64,000 nucleotides of DNA from Garcia nutans (GCA_947685225.1 CANTUV010000010.1:5332001-5396000), one strand, 5' to 3'. Shown: positions 48,601-61,912, counted from the stretch's first letter. A program made the numbers and translations. The notes: generated from the sequence alone by a model not told the origin.

Positions 48601-51600
48601 TATATATATCTTTTAAGAAAAATTAGTTATTAAAATAAAATTAAAATGGATGAAATTGTATATGCAACTAATTTATTTTTAACATATAAATCAAAATGAA
48701 AAAAGATATAAATATAAAAATATAATTCATAATACATTCTATAGTACTATAAATTATTTATTGACATTAAATTATTATAAATTATGTAGTTTTAAGAAAA
48801 ATATTCTTAAAAAAAAGAAGAAATAGATGCAATGAAATTTATCTTTGAAGTTATTTTTTAAAATAGGTAAAAGTAAAAAAAAAAAATCAAAATTCAAAAA
48901 TATATCTCATGATCTACCGTCATTGTATTTAAAAATTAAAACCACAAAATTATATATTTACCACAAACTAAATCAATTGGTTTGTTTATATTCTGAACCA
49001 TAAACAGCTATACATACTTACAAATCATAGTTTTTTTTAAAGTTCGGATATTGAATTAGGAACTTTTAGTTAGAATTTTGGATGAATTGGTCAGATTGGC
49101 CAGGTAAAATATTTTCTGTATATTCCTATAATAGCAAATGTATCTCTTTATCTTATTTAAGAATTTTTTTTAACATCATAAAATTAACTATACCAAAGAG
49201 AAGTCACTCTTTTTTTCTTCTTTTTTCTTTTCATAAGTTTTCGCACGAGAGGTTGATCATATTAAGTAATAATTATACCATTACATAATTTTCCTATTAG
49301 CCATCCAAATCAAATAAAAACGAAGAATTAGAATTGCAAATTTTATAGTTTTGGGATCTCCATGCAAATCTTAAAAAAATTATCAATAAATCGATACAAA
49401 ATAAATTCTTTTTTATTTAACTATTAATAATATAATAATAACAACAATAAGTAATTATAATTAATCAAATAAAAATATAAAAATATAATAATCTATCAAT
49501 AATTCTATTGAATTAAAAAGAAATACATGTATAAATTTAATTAAATAAATAATAAAAAATTGTATGCCCAACTTAGTTACATATAAATCGTATTGCTATC
49601 TTTAAATAATGACAACTGAAAATGAAAAATAAAATAAATTATAAGACTGAAGTTGAAACACAAAAATGAATATCATAATTCTAGCTAGTTGATCTTAGAT
49701 TATTATGATTTTTTAATAATATAATTATGTAGAATTTCTAGTATTATTTAATATTTATAATTTAAAATGATTAAAAGAAAATGAAATTACAATTATGCAT
49801 TTCATTAATATGGTATATAATGAACCAAAATTATGAAAATATATTAAACTTAAATTAATATACGTGAAAGTTTCAATAAAACTTTAAAATTTGATGGATA
49901 AATAATAAAATTTTAATAGAGAATTTTTTTTATTGAAAATCATAAAACAAATCTAATTTTATTATAATAAGATTTTTTATACAACAACTTAAGAAATATA
50001 AAAAAAAAGTAGCAAAAATGTCTCTGTACATTTTATGAAAAATTAGTAAGAATTTTTTGTGTATTAACATCTAATGGAAAAATAATAAGAAAGTTTTTGT
50101 GGATCAATATCTTCCACATATATATTTATGTGTGTGTATATATACACACAATAGTGAAGCATTTTATTCAAATTCTTGATCTTTGAGATATAAAATGGAA
50201 GTGATTTTTAAGTTCAATCGAGATTCAATATTATTAATCCACACTCCACAGCCATGTTTGGAAAACAGACATGGGTAGAACAATCAATATGTCTCCTTTT
50301 GGACCCATTACAACAATCTGATGGAAACGTGCACGTTCCACACTTACTAAAAATTGAAATACAATAATACTTAATTATATCCAAAATAAAATTCCCAAAA
50401 TCAATTCTGCTCGTAATAATAACAATAATAATATATTCTAATGGCCTAAAAGGTATGCATTGGACTAGTTGGCATAACATTGCCCGCAACTCTTTTTGAA
50501 TCTCAAATTATTTTTTTTTCCAATTTAATCATTAATACCCAAAATTTCATTTTTATTTCTCCAATTCCTTTTTTTTTTAAAAAAAATATTTGATCTAAAA
50601 AATAACACATAATTGAGTATTGAGTACTACGCATAGTATTTGAGAAAAATCATTTGGGACCATTATTATATAAATTAATATAATAAAGTGAATTTTTTGA
50701 GACCCAAAATAGTTAGAAACTTGATGCAAAGATCCAATAAAATTCATTACCCCTGATCAAATGAATCCAACATTTGCCAACTAAACATTTTTAGAGTACT
50801 TATTCAAATTTTATCCGGTGGGACAATAAAGATTTCATCAAGGAGTAGAGATGTCCACAGGATGCCATCATGAATCTAATCCAATGGTCAAGAACTTTTC
50901 CAAATTGTTTAGTGGGTCACCACCAACAAGATTTGATCACATCATCCACGATAACTTGTAGCTCAGCTCACATCTGTAAACCAGTTGGACAACACTATAT
51001 ATCACCGGAATTCATTAATTAACACACACACAAACACGCATATAAATAAATATACATGTGAAGTGAACTCCATCTCCAACTTTCTTTTCTTTTCGTTTAG
51101 TTGAACTTCTAGCTACAGCATTAGATACTTCAATATCTGATCTAATTAAGTTGTGCATATACAAATTAATAGATCGAGTATTAAAAGTTTGTCTTTTAAT
51201 TTCATTCTGTATATATTATTATTAAAATTCATTAAATAAAGAGCAATTTTAATAATTATCAACTACGTGTTTATTTTCTTCATATATATATGCAGTTATT
51301 TAATTAATAGAGAAGTACAATATTGGCAAATAAGAAGAAATAATTGTAAGAATTTGTCCAATTGATATATGTGGTGTGTTCCTTATTTTATTAATAACAA
51401 TCAAATCAATTTTAGATTTTTTTAAATAAATGTATCTTTAATTTCTATTGAGGATACTCTATATTTTTTTTAATATTACATCGATAAAGAAAAAAATCAT
51501 ACTCTAAATCTATTCACTTTAAAAAATATATATTTATTATTAGATTATGGTTTGATGCAAGAGGATACTCTATTTTTAATTTCACTAAAGAGATAAATTC

Positions 51601-52121
51601 AATACATAATGCATCAAAAATTTGTTAATGACATGCATCAGATTAAAAAAATAAAAAGGTAATAAAAATAATATTAATTAATTATGTTAATAATATTAAT
51701 CATCTCACACTTAGAAAAGTGTATATGTATATAATATAATTACCAATTTGACAAATGAAGTGATATCATACATATCTCTTTATATATATAATGTATTTCA
51801 TTTAATGGGTTTTATTTATGTTTTTGGGAGCTAAGTGCTAACTTTTCATCCCCTAACAACCAAATGAATGTGTTTACTAAACATGATATAATTTTTGTTG
51901 TTTAGACACCCAATAATATAATTGATTTTAACTTTTTTTTATTCAATATATAAACTTACAATCTCATATAAGAATTTTATAACCACATTAAAACAATATT
52001 TTATTTATAACAACTAGAGGTATATATTATTATTAAGTTAATTTATATATATGTCTATTGCCCATCATGTTTGCTTCCAAACGATTAAAAAAAAAAATCT
52101 TATGCTTGACATATTAGAAAA
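45660..52121. other. Long gene-free AT-rich region
   Basis: No protein gene is recognised in 6.5 kb. Less AT-rich islands occur at 45780-46050, 46780-47220, 50220-50500 and 50800-51130. The last has a TATA-like cactatatatcacc near 50993 and could start a transcript. A short hairpin lies at 46827-46865 and an AATT microsatellite near 48176-48196. Open frames within the islands have no motif I can name. Confidence 0.45.
46827..46865. repeat. Short near-perfect hairpin
   Basis: Fourteen-base arms (gcggccagaagcac and gtgcttctagccgc) pair with one mismatch around an 11-base loop (atatatggaga). It is GC-rich in an AT-rich setting. The function is unknown. Confidence 0.6.
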
Positions 52122-52130
52122 TAATTAATT

Positions 52131-52722
52131 GGCTAAATAATTATAAAGTTCCTGAAATTTTGTATATTATAATAGTCAGTCTCTGTATTTTTAATATCTA
52201 ATTTTTGCATCATTTTATTTTTAAAAATTAAACTGTCTAGTGTTTCTGTTAATATTTTCATCATAAAAATATTAGTCAATTATTTTGATATTATAAAATA
52301 ATTTATTTATTCTTTCTTTATATATAATTTTTTTTTGTTATTTGTTAAGTTATGTTTATTTTTAATTTTATTTATATTTTTTATATATAAATTATTTTAA
52401 TTTTATAAATATTATTAAAAAAAATAATTTTAAATAATACGAATGATATCTTTTATTATTTTACAGAAAATCTATATATAAAATAAAATTAAAAATATAA
52501 TAAAATTAATAAATAATAAAGATAAATATATATAAAGAAAGAGCAAATAAGTTATTTTATAATATTAAAGTAGTTGACTGATAATTTTAAAATAAAAATA
52601 TTGATAAAATGACTAAATAATTTAATTTTTAAAAATATAAAAATATAAAAATTAAATATTAAAAATATAAAAACTGACTAATATAATATTTAAAATTATA
52701 AAAACTTCATAATTATTTAACC
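52131..52722. mobile_element. Mutator-like MITE with long inverted repeats
   Basis: The left end (ggctaaataattataaagtt) is the inverse of the right end (aacttcataattatttaacc), and similarity runs about 200 bases into each side (tagtcagt, tttttaatat, gtcaatta). The flanks are taattaatt (52122-52130) and taattaata (52723-52731), a 9-bp duplication with one mismatch. Long arms and a 9-bp duplication fit a Mutator-like MITE. Confidence 0.72.
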
Positions 52723-52882
52723 TAATTAATAATATGTTTAAAAGGTTCACTTAAGAATTCCAACCCATGGACTTATCAATTTATAAAACATAAAAAATAA
52801 AATAAAATGGCCATTATATATCAACTGAAAATACTTATTTGAATTTAATTTTGATTAAATAGGTTGGATTAAGATAAATACT

Positions 52883-53130
52883 GACGTGGCAGATAAAATT
52901 TAGACACGTGGAGGGGAAGTAACTGTCGGGATTCGCGGATTACGAGGACAGATTATATGGTTGAAGTGAGAGTTAGTGGCTGGCGTGAGCGTGCGAGAGA
53001 GCTGTCAGACACGTGCGTAGGTCGTTGAAAGTAAAAGCAAATACTGGACCCCACGCAGCCTCCCACAAACTCACAAAACCTCCACATTTCCCAAAACGAC
53101 AATTTAATGAGCGTGTCATCAGTATATAAT
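52883..53130 (+). promoter_or_regulatory. ACGT-box cluster and TATA box before the small bHLH gene
   Basis: GACGTGGC (52883-52890), CACGTGG (52905-52911) and CACGTGC (53010-53016) lie within 135 bases, followed by a TATA-like tatataa (about 53123-53129). CACGTG and ACGTGGC cores bind bZIP (ABA) and bHLH factors in plants, so hormone or light control is plausible. This is inferred from motifs only. Confidence 0.55.
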
Positions 53131-53240
53131 TTTGTTTATTTTTTATTTTAAAAAAGAGCATTAATTTGCCCTTCCCTGTTCATGGCTCGGCTCACATGGC
53201 CCCGTCGTATGCCACCTATATCTAGAAGTCTACAAGTATC

Positions 53241-53444
53241 ATGTGTAGATTTCTACTCACCATTTCTTTCTCATTATTTTATTTTCTAGTTCTTCCATTT
53301 CTTCTCCACAGCTTTTCAAGCTTCAAACTTCGAAACTTAATTATTTTTTTAAATTTCTCTTGTTTTCCTGTTCTTTTGTTTTCATATATACTTAAATATT
53401 ATGCTTATACTTTCGAATTAATAAGACATTGCCTTGTTGCCTGA
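53241..53444 (+). CDS. Upstream ORF in the leader of the small bHLH gene
   Basis: A real ATG opens 67 codons, very rich in Phe, Leu and Ser, ending 63 bases before the main ATG. If the transcript starts near 53155, ribosomes would meet this frame first. It may repress translation or be spliced out. No conserved peptide was recognised. It could be chance in CT-rich leader sequence. Confidence 0.35.
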   Translation: MCRFLLTISFSLFYFLVLPFLLHSFSSFKLRNLIIFLNFSCFPVLLFSYILKYYAYTFELIRHCLVA

Positions 53445-53507
53445 TATATTTTATAAGTGTGCTATACATATAAGAGAGACAAAACATTATCAATTAATTC
53501 ATTGATA

Positions 53508-53723
53508 ATGGAGAATGATAATGGGAAGATGAAGTGGAGAAGAAGACGGCGGAGAGCTGTTCGGGAGTCGGTCCGAAAGAAGGTGAGAAAGTTGCAGAGA
53601 TTAATTCCGGGAGGAAAAGGTTTGCAGCCGGATCGCCTTTTCCTAAGGACTGCAGATTATATTTTGCATTTGAGGTTGCAAGTTAATGTTTTGCAAGCTC
53701 TTTCCAAGATTCATACGCCATGA
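53508..53723 (+). CDS. Small atypical bHLH protein, UPBEAT1-like
   Basis: A single exon of 71 codons. A run of seven arginines and a basic stretch (RESVRKKVRKLQRL) lead into helix 1, then a loop (IPGGKGLQPDR) and helix 2 (LFLRTADYILHLRLQVNVLQALSKI). Short plant proteins with this form are atypical bHLH factors such as UPBEAT1 and the IBH1/PAR group, which act in the nucleus in growth and redox control, often by pairing with other bHLH proteins. They lack the Glu needed to read an E-box. The wording RTADYILHLRLQVNVLQAL is closest to UPBEAT1 as I recall it. The start is the first ATG of the frame (MENDNGKM). A leader ORF and ACGT boxes lie upstream. Confidence 0.82.
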   Translation: MENDNGKMKWRRRRRRAVRESVRKKVRKLQRLIPGGKGLQPDRLFLRTADYILHLRLQVNVLQALSKIHTP

Positions 53724-53901
53724 AAAGAAACCTTATATAATATACGTATTAAGCTTTTTTTTTTTTTTGCATATTTATTTATATATATCAAAATTAAGTT
53801 TTATAGACTTAATTATAATTATTATGTTTTTATAATATGATTAAAATTAATGCATGTCCTTTTCTACCTTGTTTTCCATTATATATGTAATTATTTAGTC
53901 T

Positions 53902-53903
<2 letters not shown>

Positions 53904-53932
<29 letters not shown>
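53904..53932. repeat. TA microsatellite
   Basis: About 14 TA units in the 3' flank of the small bHLH gene. Confidence 0.9.
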
Positions 53933-53936
<4 letters not shown>

Positions 53937-53966
53937 GCTCCATACAGTTGGCTGATTTTACACCTG

Positions 53967-54054
53967 CTATATATACATATACGTAAATATATATATAGTT
54001 ATATACATTGCTATATATACATATACGTAAATATATATATAGTTATATACATTG
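53967..54054. repeat. Perfect tandem duplication of 44 bp
   Basis: Two identical 44-base copies (53967-54010 and 54011-54054), each starting ctatatatacatatacg and ending tatatacattg. The identity points to a recent slippage event. Confidence 0.95.
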
Positions 54055-57000
54055 CTACATATAGTTCTTTATTTTGGATTATTGTTTCTATAAATATATA
54101 GAATATGATTTAATATTACAATGTGAATTAATTTAGCATTAATTAATGAGACAAGGCCGATCTTGTTTCTTGAATAATGATTTTGTTTCTTTTGTCTGTC
54201 TGCTTAGAGTTTCTTGATTTTTTTCTCCTCCTGATCATCGTCTATTTATCTTGTATAATTTTATGGTTTAATTAATTAAGCATCGTTGTTCTGGTGACTA
54301 CAACTAATTTTTTTTTTAAAAAAAGAAAAAAGAAAAAATAGTAATTGGCTCGACTAGGAATTTCAAACTATCAAGCTCTCTCATTCTTGAAAAAAAATTT
54401 GAAGGTGAGGCATAATAAATAAAATCTGCAGTGTAAGATATCTGTAATTCGTATTGCATATATATCAGGCTTGCTGCAGTTGCCAAATTGTTACTACCTA
54501 CCTAGCTAGCCAGATGCATTTTTTTATTCTAAATATTTTAGTTTATCAACTTCAGTAAAAACCTTTAATTAAAATAAATAATCAATAATTACCTCATCAA
54601 TGAATCAACATTATATATATATGTATATTGTACATTTAATCATGAAATTATAAATAAATAAACAAATATTTTGAAAATGAATTTTAGATTTTTTACCTCA
54701 CATATGCGCATGCACAGATACATATGTCATTCTACGTGGAAAAAAAAATATTATGTGCTTATTATTATTTTATATAGTTTAGTTTGATATTTTAAATTTT
54801 AGATTTTGAATATATGATCAATATATATTTGCTTATAAATAGCTTTTTAAAAAATGCATTTTTAAATCAAATAAATGAATATCATATTATATTTTTAACT
54901 ATAATATATAACAAGTAAATGCCGTTGTCTGATACGTTTATTTATAACATAAGTTAAACAACATTGCCAAGTGGTTTCACCGCATCGATATCAAGGACGG
55001 TAGGGACTGTCGGTTGGAGTTATTGGGGCTCTTCTAATATATTTATATATACTTATTTACTTCCAATCTGCTACTAATTTTTAGACCGACCTTTTCACCA
55101 TATAGTATACATCATGGGGACCTCAGCAAAACCATTGTTACTTGTTATAAATAAATTATTACAATAAAATAAAAATCCAATTTTAATTTTCTTTTCTGTC
55201 CTTCTTCAATGCATCGAAATTAAAACCAGACTATGCCTGAGAACTCCAAACAAGTTTCCAAATTTACATTAAAACAGACCATCATGCACAGGACAAACAA
55301 AATGCTAGCTATAGGTCAGATGATCCAAATGCTGGGAAGCTTCTTAGTCCACTACCCCCTGGTCTGTACCTATATATTATTTCATCATTTTGCAATTTTC
55401 ATATAATTTAAATATCCCATGCATGGCCTACCATCTTCTCCAAATCTTTATTGTCAACCATACAAATTTTCTAAATTTTGCAGTTGCAGAGCTAACTCGC
55501 ATTTTATCAAGGTCTTCTCTCTGTTTCAAGTCTATTTTAGATTTTGTTTTTCTTTTAATGTTATAGTCTCTGCTCTCTATAGTGTCTACCCATAGATTGA
55601 GGCCAAATTAATTATTACAAGGTAGTTTGCCAAGACTGGTTTGGCTATTTGGGTCTGTCTAGCAACTTAATAGAAATTCCTGCGGGTCTAAAGGTCCACA
55701 TGAACTTGTAAAATTGGACTTAATTAGGAAGAACACGCCCTTCAACCACACAACCCCACATTTTGCCTAAGCTGTTCTGATTTTGTTTTCCTCAAATTTA
55801 TTTTTTAATCTTTCTTTGCAGCCCAGCAACAAGACTGGCATGTGGGCCAGAAAATTAATATAGTATCAGTGACCTATTTCATTTGACAGATAATTAAAAC
55901 ACATGAAATAACAATCCAGGTATATAACAAATTGATCTATATATTAAAAACATGCACCATTATAAGTTCAATAATCCCATTGTCTATAACTCTTGTAAAA
56001 GAAAAAGCAGACTAATACTTTCTTAATTTGTCTCTCCATTTTGTACTTTTCTTTGAATGTTTCTGAACTACACATATTATAAAGTTTTTCATTCTTACTA
56101 TATATTGGGTTTATTTTTGAAAAAAAAAATTAACATATACATTGTTTAGAAATTATCAAAAATTAATCTAAGCTAAATTTAATATAAAAAGTAATTCTAA
56201 TAATATTAAAAATTCAATCTCAATATTGAAGATAGTAAAAAACTAACAATGTTTTTAGAAATTAAACAAAATGATTTTCATATTATATCATGAATATTTA
56301 GAAAGGGGGATGGAGAGAGAGAAACATAAAAATCTCTTCTCGAATGGCTTGAATTGGGCCTACGATTGACTTGGGCCGATTCAGTGTCTGTTTCTGGGCC
56401 AGATTTATGAGCATTCCCCGCTTCCTGCGGAAGCAATCTCCCAACGACCTTGAGGCCCTATTACTAATTACCGCTATTACTCTATTACTAGTTTAGCATT
56501 AAACCGCTTTGTCCATTTGCAAAGCAAATCCAAAACAAACATCAGAATTTGGTGAATGAGTCTAAAATAAAAAATAATAATGATATGGTTTAATATAACA
56601 TTAATTTATAAGAGATTTATTTAATACATTAAGATAATTATTCCATCTATAGAAATATTTTTTTAAATAATTATTAAATTCAATATATATAATAATTAAG
56701 ATTCCATTAAATTTTTTTTAAAAAAACTTAACTTAAAAATACTAAATATTGAAATAATAACTGAGAAATAAAAAACAAATTGTGTATCAGTAAAAGAATT
56801 GTAAAGAACATGTGGCATCAGATTTTTAAAGAATTAATGTTGTAGAGATTTTAGTGGCTTCAATAGAAAAATAATAAGGAATTTGGAGTGTTTTAATGGT
56901 GCTAAAAATTAAGATTTTTTTTCTTCAAATTTCAATTTTAAAGTATTATTATTAATTTACAATAGTACTCATGTTTACCAGTTACCAAAACCTGAATATA

Positions 57001-57185
57001 TAAATTATAAAATTTTTAAATATGCCAGAATGTATGCTAATTTTAGTGGGTATGTATGCTACTACCAAATCCACCATGCTTTATATGGTCCAATTGGCCG
57101 ATTGCAATACATTGTTTCATCTTTCATTGTAGAATTTCAGAATTGAATTGGCTGTCCGCCTTAGCTGTGTAAAATAAACTGAAAA
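54055..57185. other. Intergenic DNA, no gene recognised
   Basis: AT-rich with some less AT-rich parts (55220-55380, 55640-55860, 56330-56530). No exon, RNA gene or transposon end could be supported. Confidence 0.4.
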
Positions 57186-58340
57186 GAAAAGGGTTTTTTC
57201 CAAAATATACCAGAAAAAAAATAGAAAGTTTATCAAAATTTTAAAATATTTTTAAATTTATTAGAATTTGTGACTAGTTTATAAATTTATCAGAATAATA
57301 TCATTTATTATGAGTTTATATATACACGATAGTTTTTATAAATTTATTATGAATTTATATATAATTTTATAAAATAACTAAAATAATTTGGATAAAATAT
57401 AAATAAAATTTATAAAATTTGGTAAAGGGTGTAATTTTCTCAAAAGAAAATATATTGGGCTTTGAGGTGTTAATCACAATAGGCCTTTTCATAAAAATAT
57501 AAAAAAATTAAAAATAATTTTTAATTTAGGTGTTCACCACAATAGGCTTTTTGATAAAAACATAAAAATAATTAAAAATAATATATAATTTATCATATTT
57601 ATAAATTATTTATCAAAATATAAGAATTTATAAAATATTTATCAAAATACCAAATTTTTATTTGTTTACAATGAGTTTATAGCGAATTTATCATGAGTTT
57701 ATTATAAATTTATAAATTTTATATAGTTTATAATGAGTTATTATAAATTTATAATAAATTTATTAAAATATCTCTAATAAAAAATAAAAAATAAAAAAAA
57801 TAGTGAGGGTGTTATTTTCCCACCATAATAAGCTCGTTTCGTTTTTGGGCTATCACATGCTATCTATTTGGGAAAATTGCACTTTCCATGAGATTTTTTG
57901 AAATTTTTATATGTTTTATTATGAATTTTATAATTATTTTATGAAGATATATAATAATTTTATAAAAATTATTTTGTTTATAATAAATTTATAATAAATT
58001 CTATATATATACTGCCTCCGTATCATTTACATAGGAAAAATTTCATTTTTTGGTGCATCTTTTATATAGAAAATATGTCATTTTAGGTAAATTTTAAGAA
58101 GTGTAATGAGACAAAATACCATTTATACCCTTGCCTTAAAAGTTTAATTTGAAAGATTTTTTTTAGGGGTATTTAAATAAATAGAGATGGAAAAAGTAAA
58201 ATTTCCTTAATTTTTGTGTCCATTTTATTTTTTTTATGTAAATGATACGGAGGGAGTATTATATATATCTAATAAATTTATAAAATACTAATAAATTTTA
58301 TACTTTTTTGATTTTTTTTTATGATTTTGTAAAAAAAAAA
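57186..58340. repeat. Array of AT-rich repeat copies
   Basis: At least three diverged copies of one AT-rich repeat follow each other (about 57190-57450, 57480-57835, 57870-58340). They share words such as tttataataaattta, atgagtttata and ttaaaatat, and a border of the type gggtgtaattttc or gggaaaattgcac. Similar sequence lies upstream of ThrRS (34340-34600) and in the module copies (40560-40800, 41880-42060). The third copy is interrupted by a Stowaway-like element. Confidence 0.5.
58012..58256. mobile_element. Stowaway-like MITE
   Basis: The ends ctgcctccgtatcatttacat and atgtaaatgatacggaggg are inverse, with TA outside both (58010-58011, 58257-58258). The CTCCGT-type end is the Stowaway signature. 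245 bp, no coding capacity. Confidence 0.9.
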
Positions 58341-59045
58341 TTTAACTTGACAACAAATGATTGAGGTGCAATTCATACCATTGAAAAAACAAATCGTAGT
58401 GGGTTAGCTTAGATGGATCTTGCAATTTTATTTCTCAGCAACTTAACTAAGTTCTAGTTTCCTTCTTCTAAATTATAATATTTTTTTTTAAAAAAGCCGC
58501 ATGTGCTTGAAAATAAAATTAACTCCAAAATTTGACAATTAAAATAAAAATTCAACAAGTATCAAAAAACTTAGGATTGGAGAGGTTTATTAACGCACTA
58601 TTTCGGTAGCTCGGATTCAAATTTCATACTATCACATTCACTCCAATAAATTCTTCTTTTTGTACGTTATGATGTAACTTACTTAGCAATTTGTAATTTT
58701 ATATTGTCTTAATTCCGTTTAAATTATCATTTTTATAAAAAATATTTTATTTATATTATTATTTTATAAAATTAATAAAAATTAATTAATATTTTTTAAT
58801 TATACCCTAAATATTAATGAGTTAATTAATGAAGTGAGAGTATAATTATTTTTAATATTAATGAGTTAATGAAGGAGATTTCAATCAATTCAAAATAATT
58901 TTTATATAATATTGAGAGAATTTAATCATTTACTTAATAATAGTACATTAGCTTAAGATGAAAATTTAAATAAAATAAATGTAGTAATATTTTATTGGCC
59001 ATTTTTTTTAATTTTCAAGATTAATATTAAACGATATTTATAAAT
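58341..59045. other. AT-rich spacer
   Basis: No gene is seen. Two similar words (attaatgagttaat) near 58835 and 58858 show a small local duplication. Confidence 0.4.
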
Positions 59046-59048
59046 TTA

Positions 59049-59308
59049 CTCCATCCGTCGCATAAAGATAAACTAACTTCTCATTTCACAATTATTAAGA
59101 AAATTTAATTATTTTTATTAAAAATGTAAATTTATATATATTTTTCTATTATATCTTTATTTTATCATTAAATTTATTTAATAACTAATATTAAATATGA
59201 ACATTATAGAGATTTAGTATGTCAACTAATTTATTAAAATGATAAATGAATTATAATTTATGACAGATAAAAAGGGAAGTGAGCCTATTTATTTATAATG
59301 GAGAGATT
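59049..59308. mobile_element. Degenerate Stowaway-like MITE
   Basis: It starts ctccatccgtcgcataaag and ends with a diverged inverse (tatttatttataatggagag). The interior matches 4366-4560 in order, so two copies of one family are present in the window. Confidence 0.6.
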
Positions 59309-59362
59309 ATACTTTTTTGTGATAGTAAATGTATAAATAAAAGATGAAAGTGTGGATGAATT

Positions 59363-59536
59363 TATAATATCCCTAATTTTTGAATATTAAATAAATTAAA
59401 TTAAATTTGAATATATTAAATAAATAATTTAAATGAAATGAAAGGATTTTAAGTAAAATGTATATTTGAAATATATTTAAAGTAAATATGACATATACAT
59501 ATAGCAAACATATACAACACATATAAAATAATAATA

Positions 59537-59571
<35 letters not shown>

Positions 59572-61912
59572 GATAAGGATGGAAAGAGAAGATATTTTAT
59601 TATTCTTCTTCTTTTGTTCCTTTTTGCTGTGAGTTAGAGAGAGAGAGAGAGAGTAAGGGAGAGTTTGATCTTCTTCCATACACTAATTTTACAAGGGATA
59701 TCAAGGATTCAAGTCAATATTTTGAGGATTCTTCACCAATTAGTAAGTTCATTTATCATTTTGCAAGTTTCTTTAGAATTTTATGGAAGAACATGATATT
59801 TGAATTTTGGGTATTTTGTATTGGTATGTTTTGATGGCTTATTTGAATATGTATGAAGATGTTGTAAGTAGCTAATGATGATTTTTAAGGTTGAATTAAA
59901 AGAGAAGAGATTTTTTTTCTTTCTTCTTTGAATGTGCTGTGAGAGAAAGTGATGATTGATTGAATAAGATGATAGTTATGATATGTTAGAATTATATAAA
60001 TGTTAAATTTGTGGGAGAATTATGGATATAAACTAAGATGATGATTTAGGGTGTTGTATTGTTGAGTTTGAAATGATTATGTTCATATGGTTGAGAGTTC
60101 AAAATGTAGATTTTGTCTGACACAGCCAATGACACGGCCATGTCATTGGGCTTGTCAACGGTCCTGAGTTCTATGTTGATGGCACGACCATTAACATGAC
60201 CATGTCTCTGAGCGTGTCGTAGCTTCTGTAAGATAAAATAATTGACACGGCTATTAACACGCCCATATTGTTGGGCGTGTCAAACGTTATGTGAGGCATA
60301 ATGAATGACACGGGCAGTGACACATCCATGTCATTAGACGTATCATAGCTTATGTGTGATTGGGTTAGTGACACGGTCAGTAACACGCCCGTGTTGTTGG
60401 GCGTGTCACTTGAGAATAACTCTTTTCTTTGTTTTTCATTTATAATTCCTATTTAAAGAATTTGATATTGATAATGCCTTAGAATGTGATATTAAATGAT
60501 TGTTTATGATCACATTTGGTATAGGTATTGAGAGAGAGTAGTTTGCCCATCCCTAGTGTTGAAGGGCAACTTGAAAAAGAAGGTTAAAGGAAGTTTTAAA
60601 GCTTATTTTGGAGCGTTTCCTAAGGTATGTATAAACTCTTGATAAATGGATTTTGATTGCATTACATTTGGCCTAACACATTTTGAATGGAAAACGTGTT
60701 AAGCTACTTGATACATTAAGTATTCATGAACATGGTGCTAAGACATGTGAATTGCTATGTAGGCATTATTATGCACTGTGAAAAACCGTTGTTAATGGCT
60801 AAATTGAATGAAATATGAACTATGTGCAAAATATGAAGACGATCCAAAATATTTGGGTAATGTGGTTTATACATTTAAGATATTATGCAAAGCCATTGGT
60901 GATTGCTAGATGGTATAAAATGAGATACATTATGATTATATGATGATGTTGATATAAATGAAATAAATGAGTCAATGTGTCTAGCTTGATCATAAGAAAA
61001 TGAGAAAGAGATTGATAATGAAAACATAAAATAATTGTGTGCCTAATATGTTATTTAATTTTCAGAGTTCTATATTTGGCGGCATGCCTATATTTGCCTA
61101 TGAGGCTAGACGCTTGGTATCACTATGAAAATATTTTTGAGGTAAAAAGACCGGGTCGTAAGCCTTAGAAATAAGTCCTTGAAGCTGGGATGGGCGAAAA
61201 GACCAGGTCGTAAACTCAGACCTAGTTGGACTAATACATTGATTTTTTGTCTTCGGGGCTAGACGCGTGATGTCATTATGGACCAAAACTATAACTCTAA
61301 GAATCGAATGATGTATTAGTTATTTGGGCCCATGCTTTGTGTATGTGTTGATGTGAATTATCAAGTAATAAAAGTATATATCCAAAAGTGATCTTGAATA
61401 TTATGTGAAGACATAGCTTATGAACATTCTGCATTGCCATTGTTTCTGAATTTTATTATTATCAAATTTTGTACCACTAGGCTTCGGTTTAGCGCGATTG
61501 TAATTCATCGCGCATGTGATAGGGGTGATCTGGTAAAGCTGAAGAATTCTACTAGGCCAGATCGGGTCTAAGCTTTTGTTGGTTGAGCTTGAAGCATTTT
61601 GCTACATCAAGAACAAAGTCACTTTGCTGGCATGTATAAATCTTATATTAAAGTATATTTTAATATTATATTTTGAGAATATGTATATATATACTGCAAA
61701 TTATAAAGAGTGTTTTAAATAATGAAGTAATGTGAGGTATCATATATTCTGATACACATATATATGTCTGAATAAATATAAATATTTTAAGTAATAAGGA
61801 AATATGAAAGTTTTTTTATTTAATCGGATTGTGACATTTTTATACTGTATATGCGCATTTTATATACTAGGAGTGTGTGTATTATATTTTTATAGGGTAT
61901 AAGGGTATTACA
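59363..61912. mobile_element. Solo LTR, Ty3/gypsy type, 2.55 kb
   Basis: The ends are tataatatccct and agggtattaca, near-inverse and typical of gypsy LTRs that begin TGTAATACCC. A 5-bp target duplication gaatt flanks it (59358-59362 and 61913-61917). The interior has features I associate with chromovirus-type plant LTRs: ggctagacgcttggtatcac (about 61105) with a second copy (61258), gaccgggtcgtaa and gaccaggtcgtaa, and a minisatellite. No coding sequence is present, so LTR-LTR recombination has removed the body. It lies inside the LINE relic and is younger. Confidence 0.85.
60118..60412. repeat. Minisatellite of 62-63 bp units inside the LTR
   Basis: Five units begin tgacac or tggcac at 60118, 60180, 60243, 60306 and 60369. 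Each contains gacacgg... and the inverse ...gcgtgtca, so each unit can fold as a hairpin. Units differ from each other at many positions, so the array is old. Confidence 0.85.

Noticed and set aside
60171..60386. A 71-codon minus-strand repeat protein
   Set aside because: It is the by-product of a minisatellite with a unit near a multiple of three inside an LTR.
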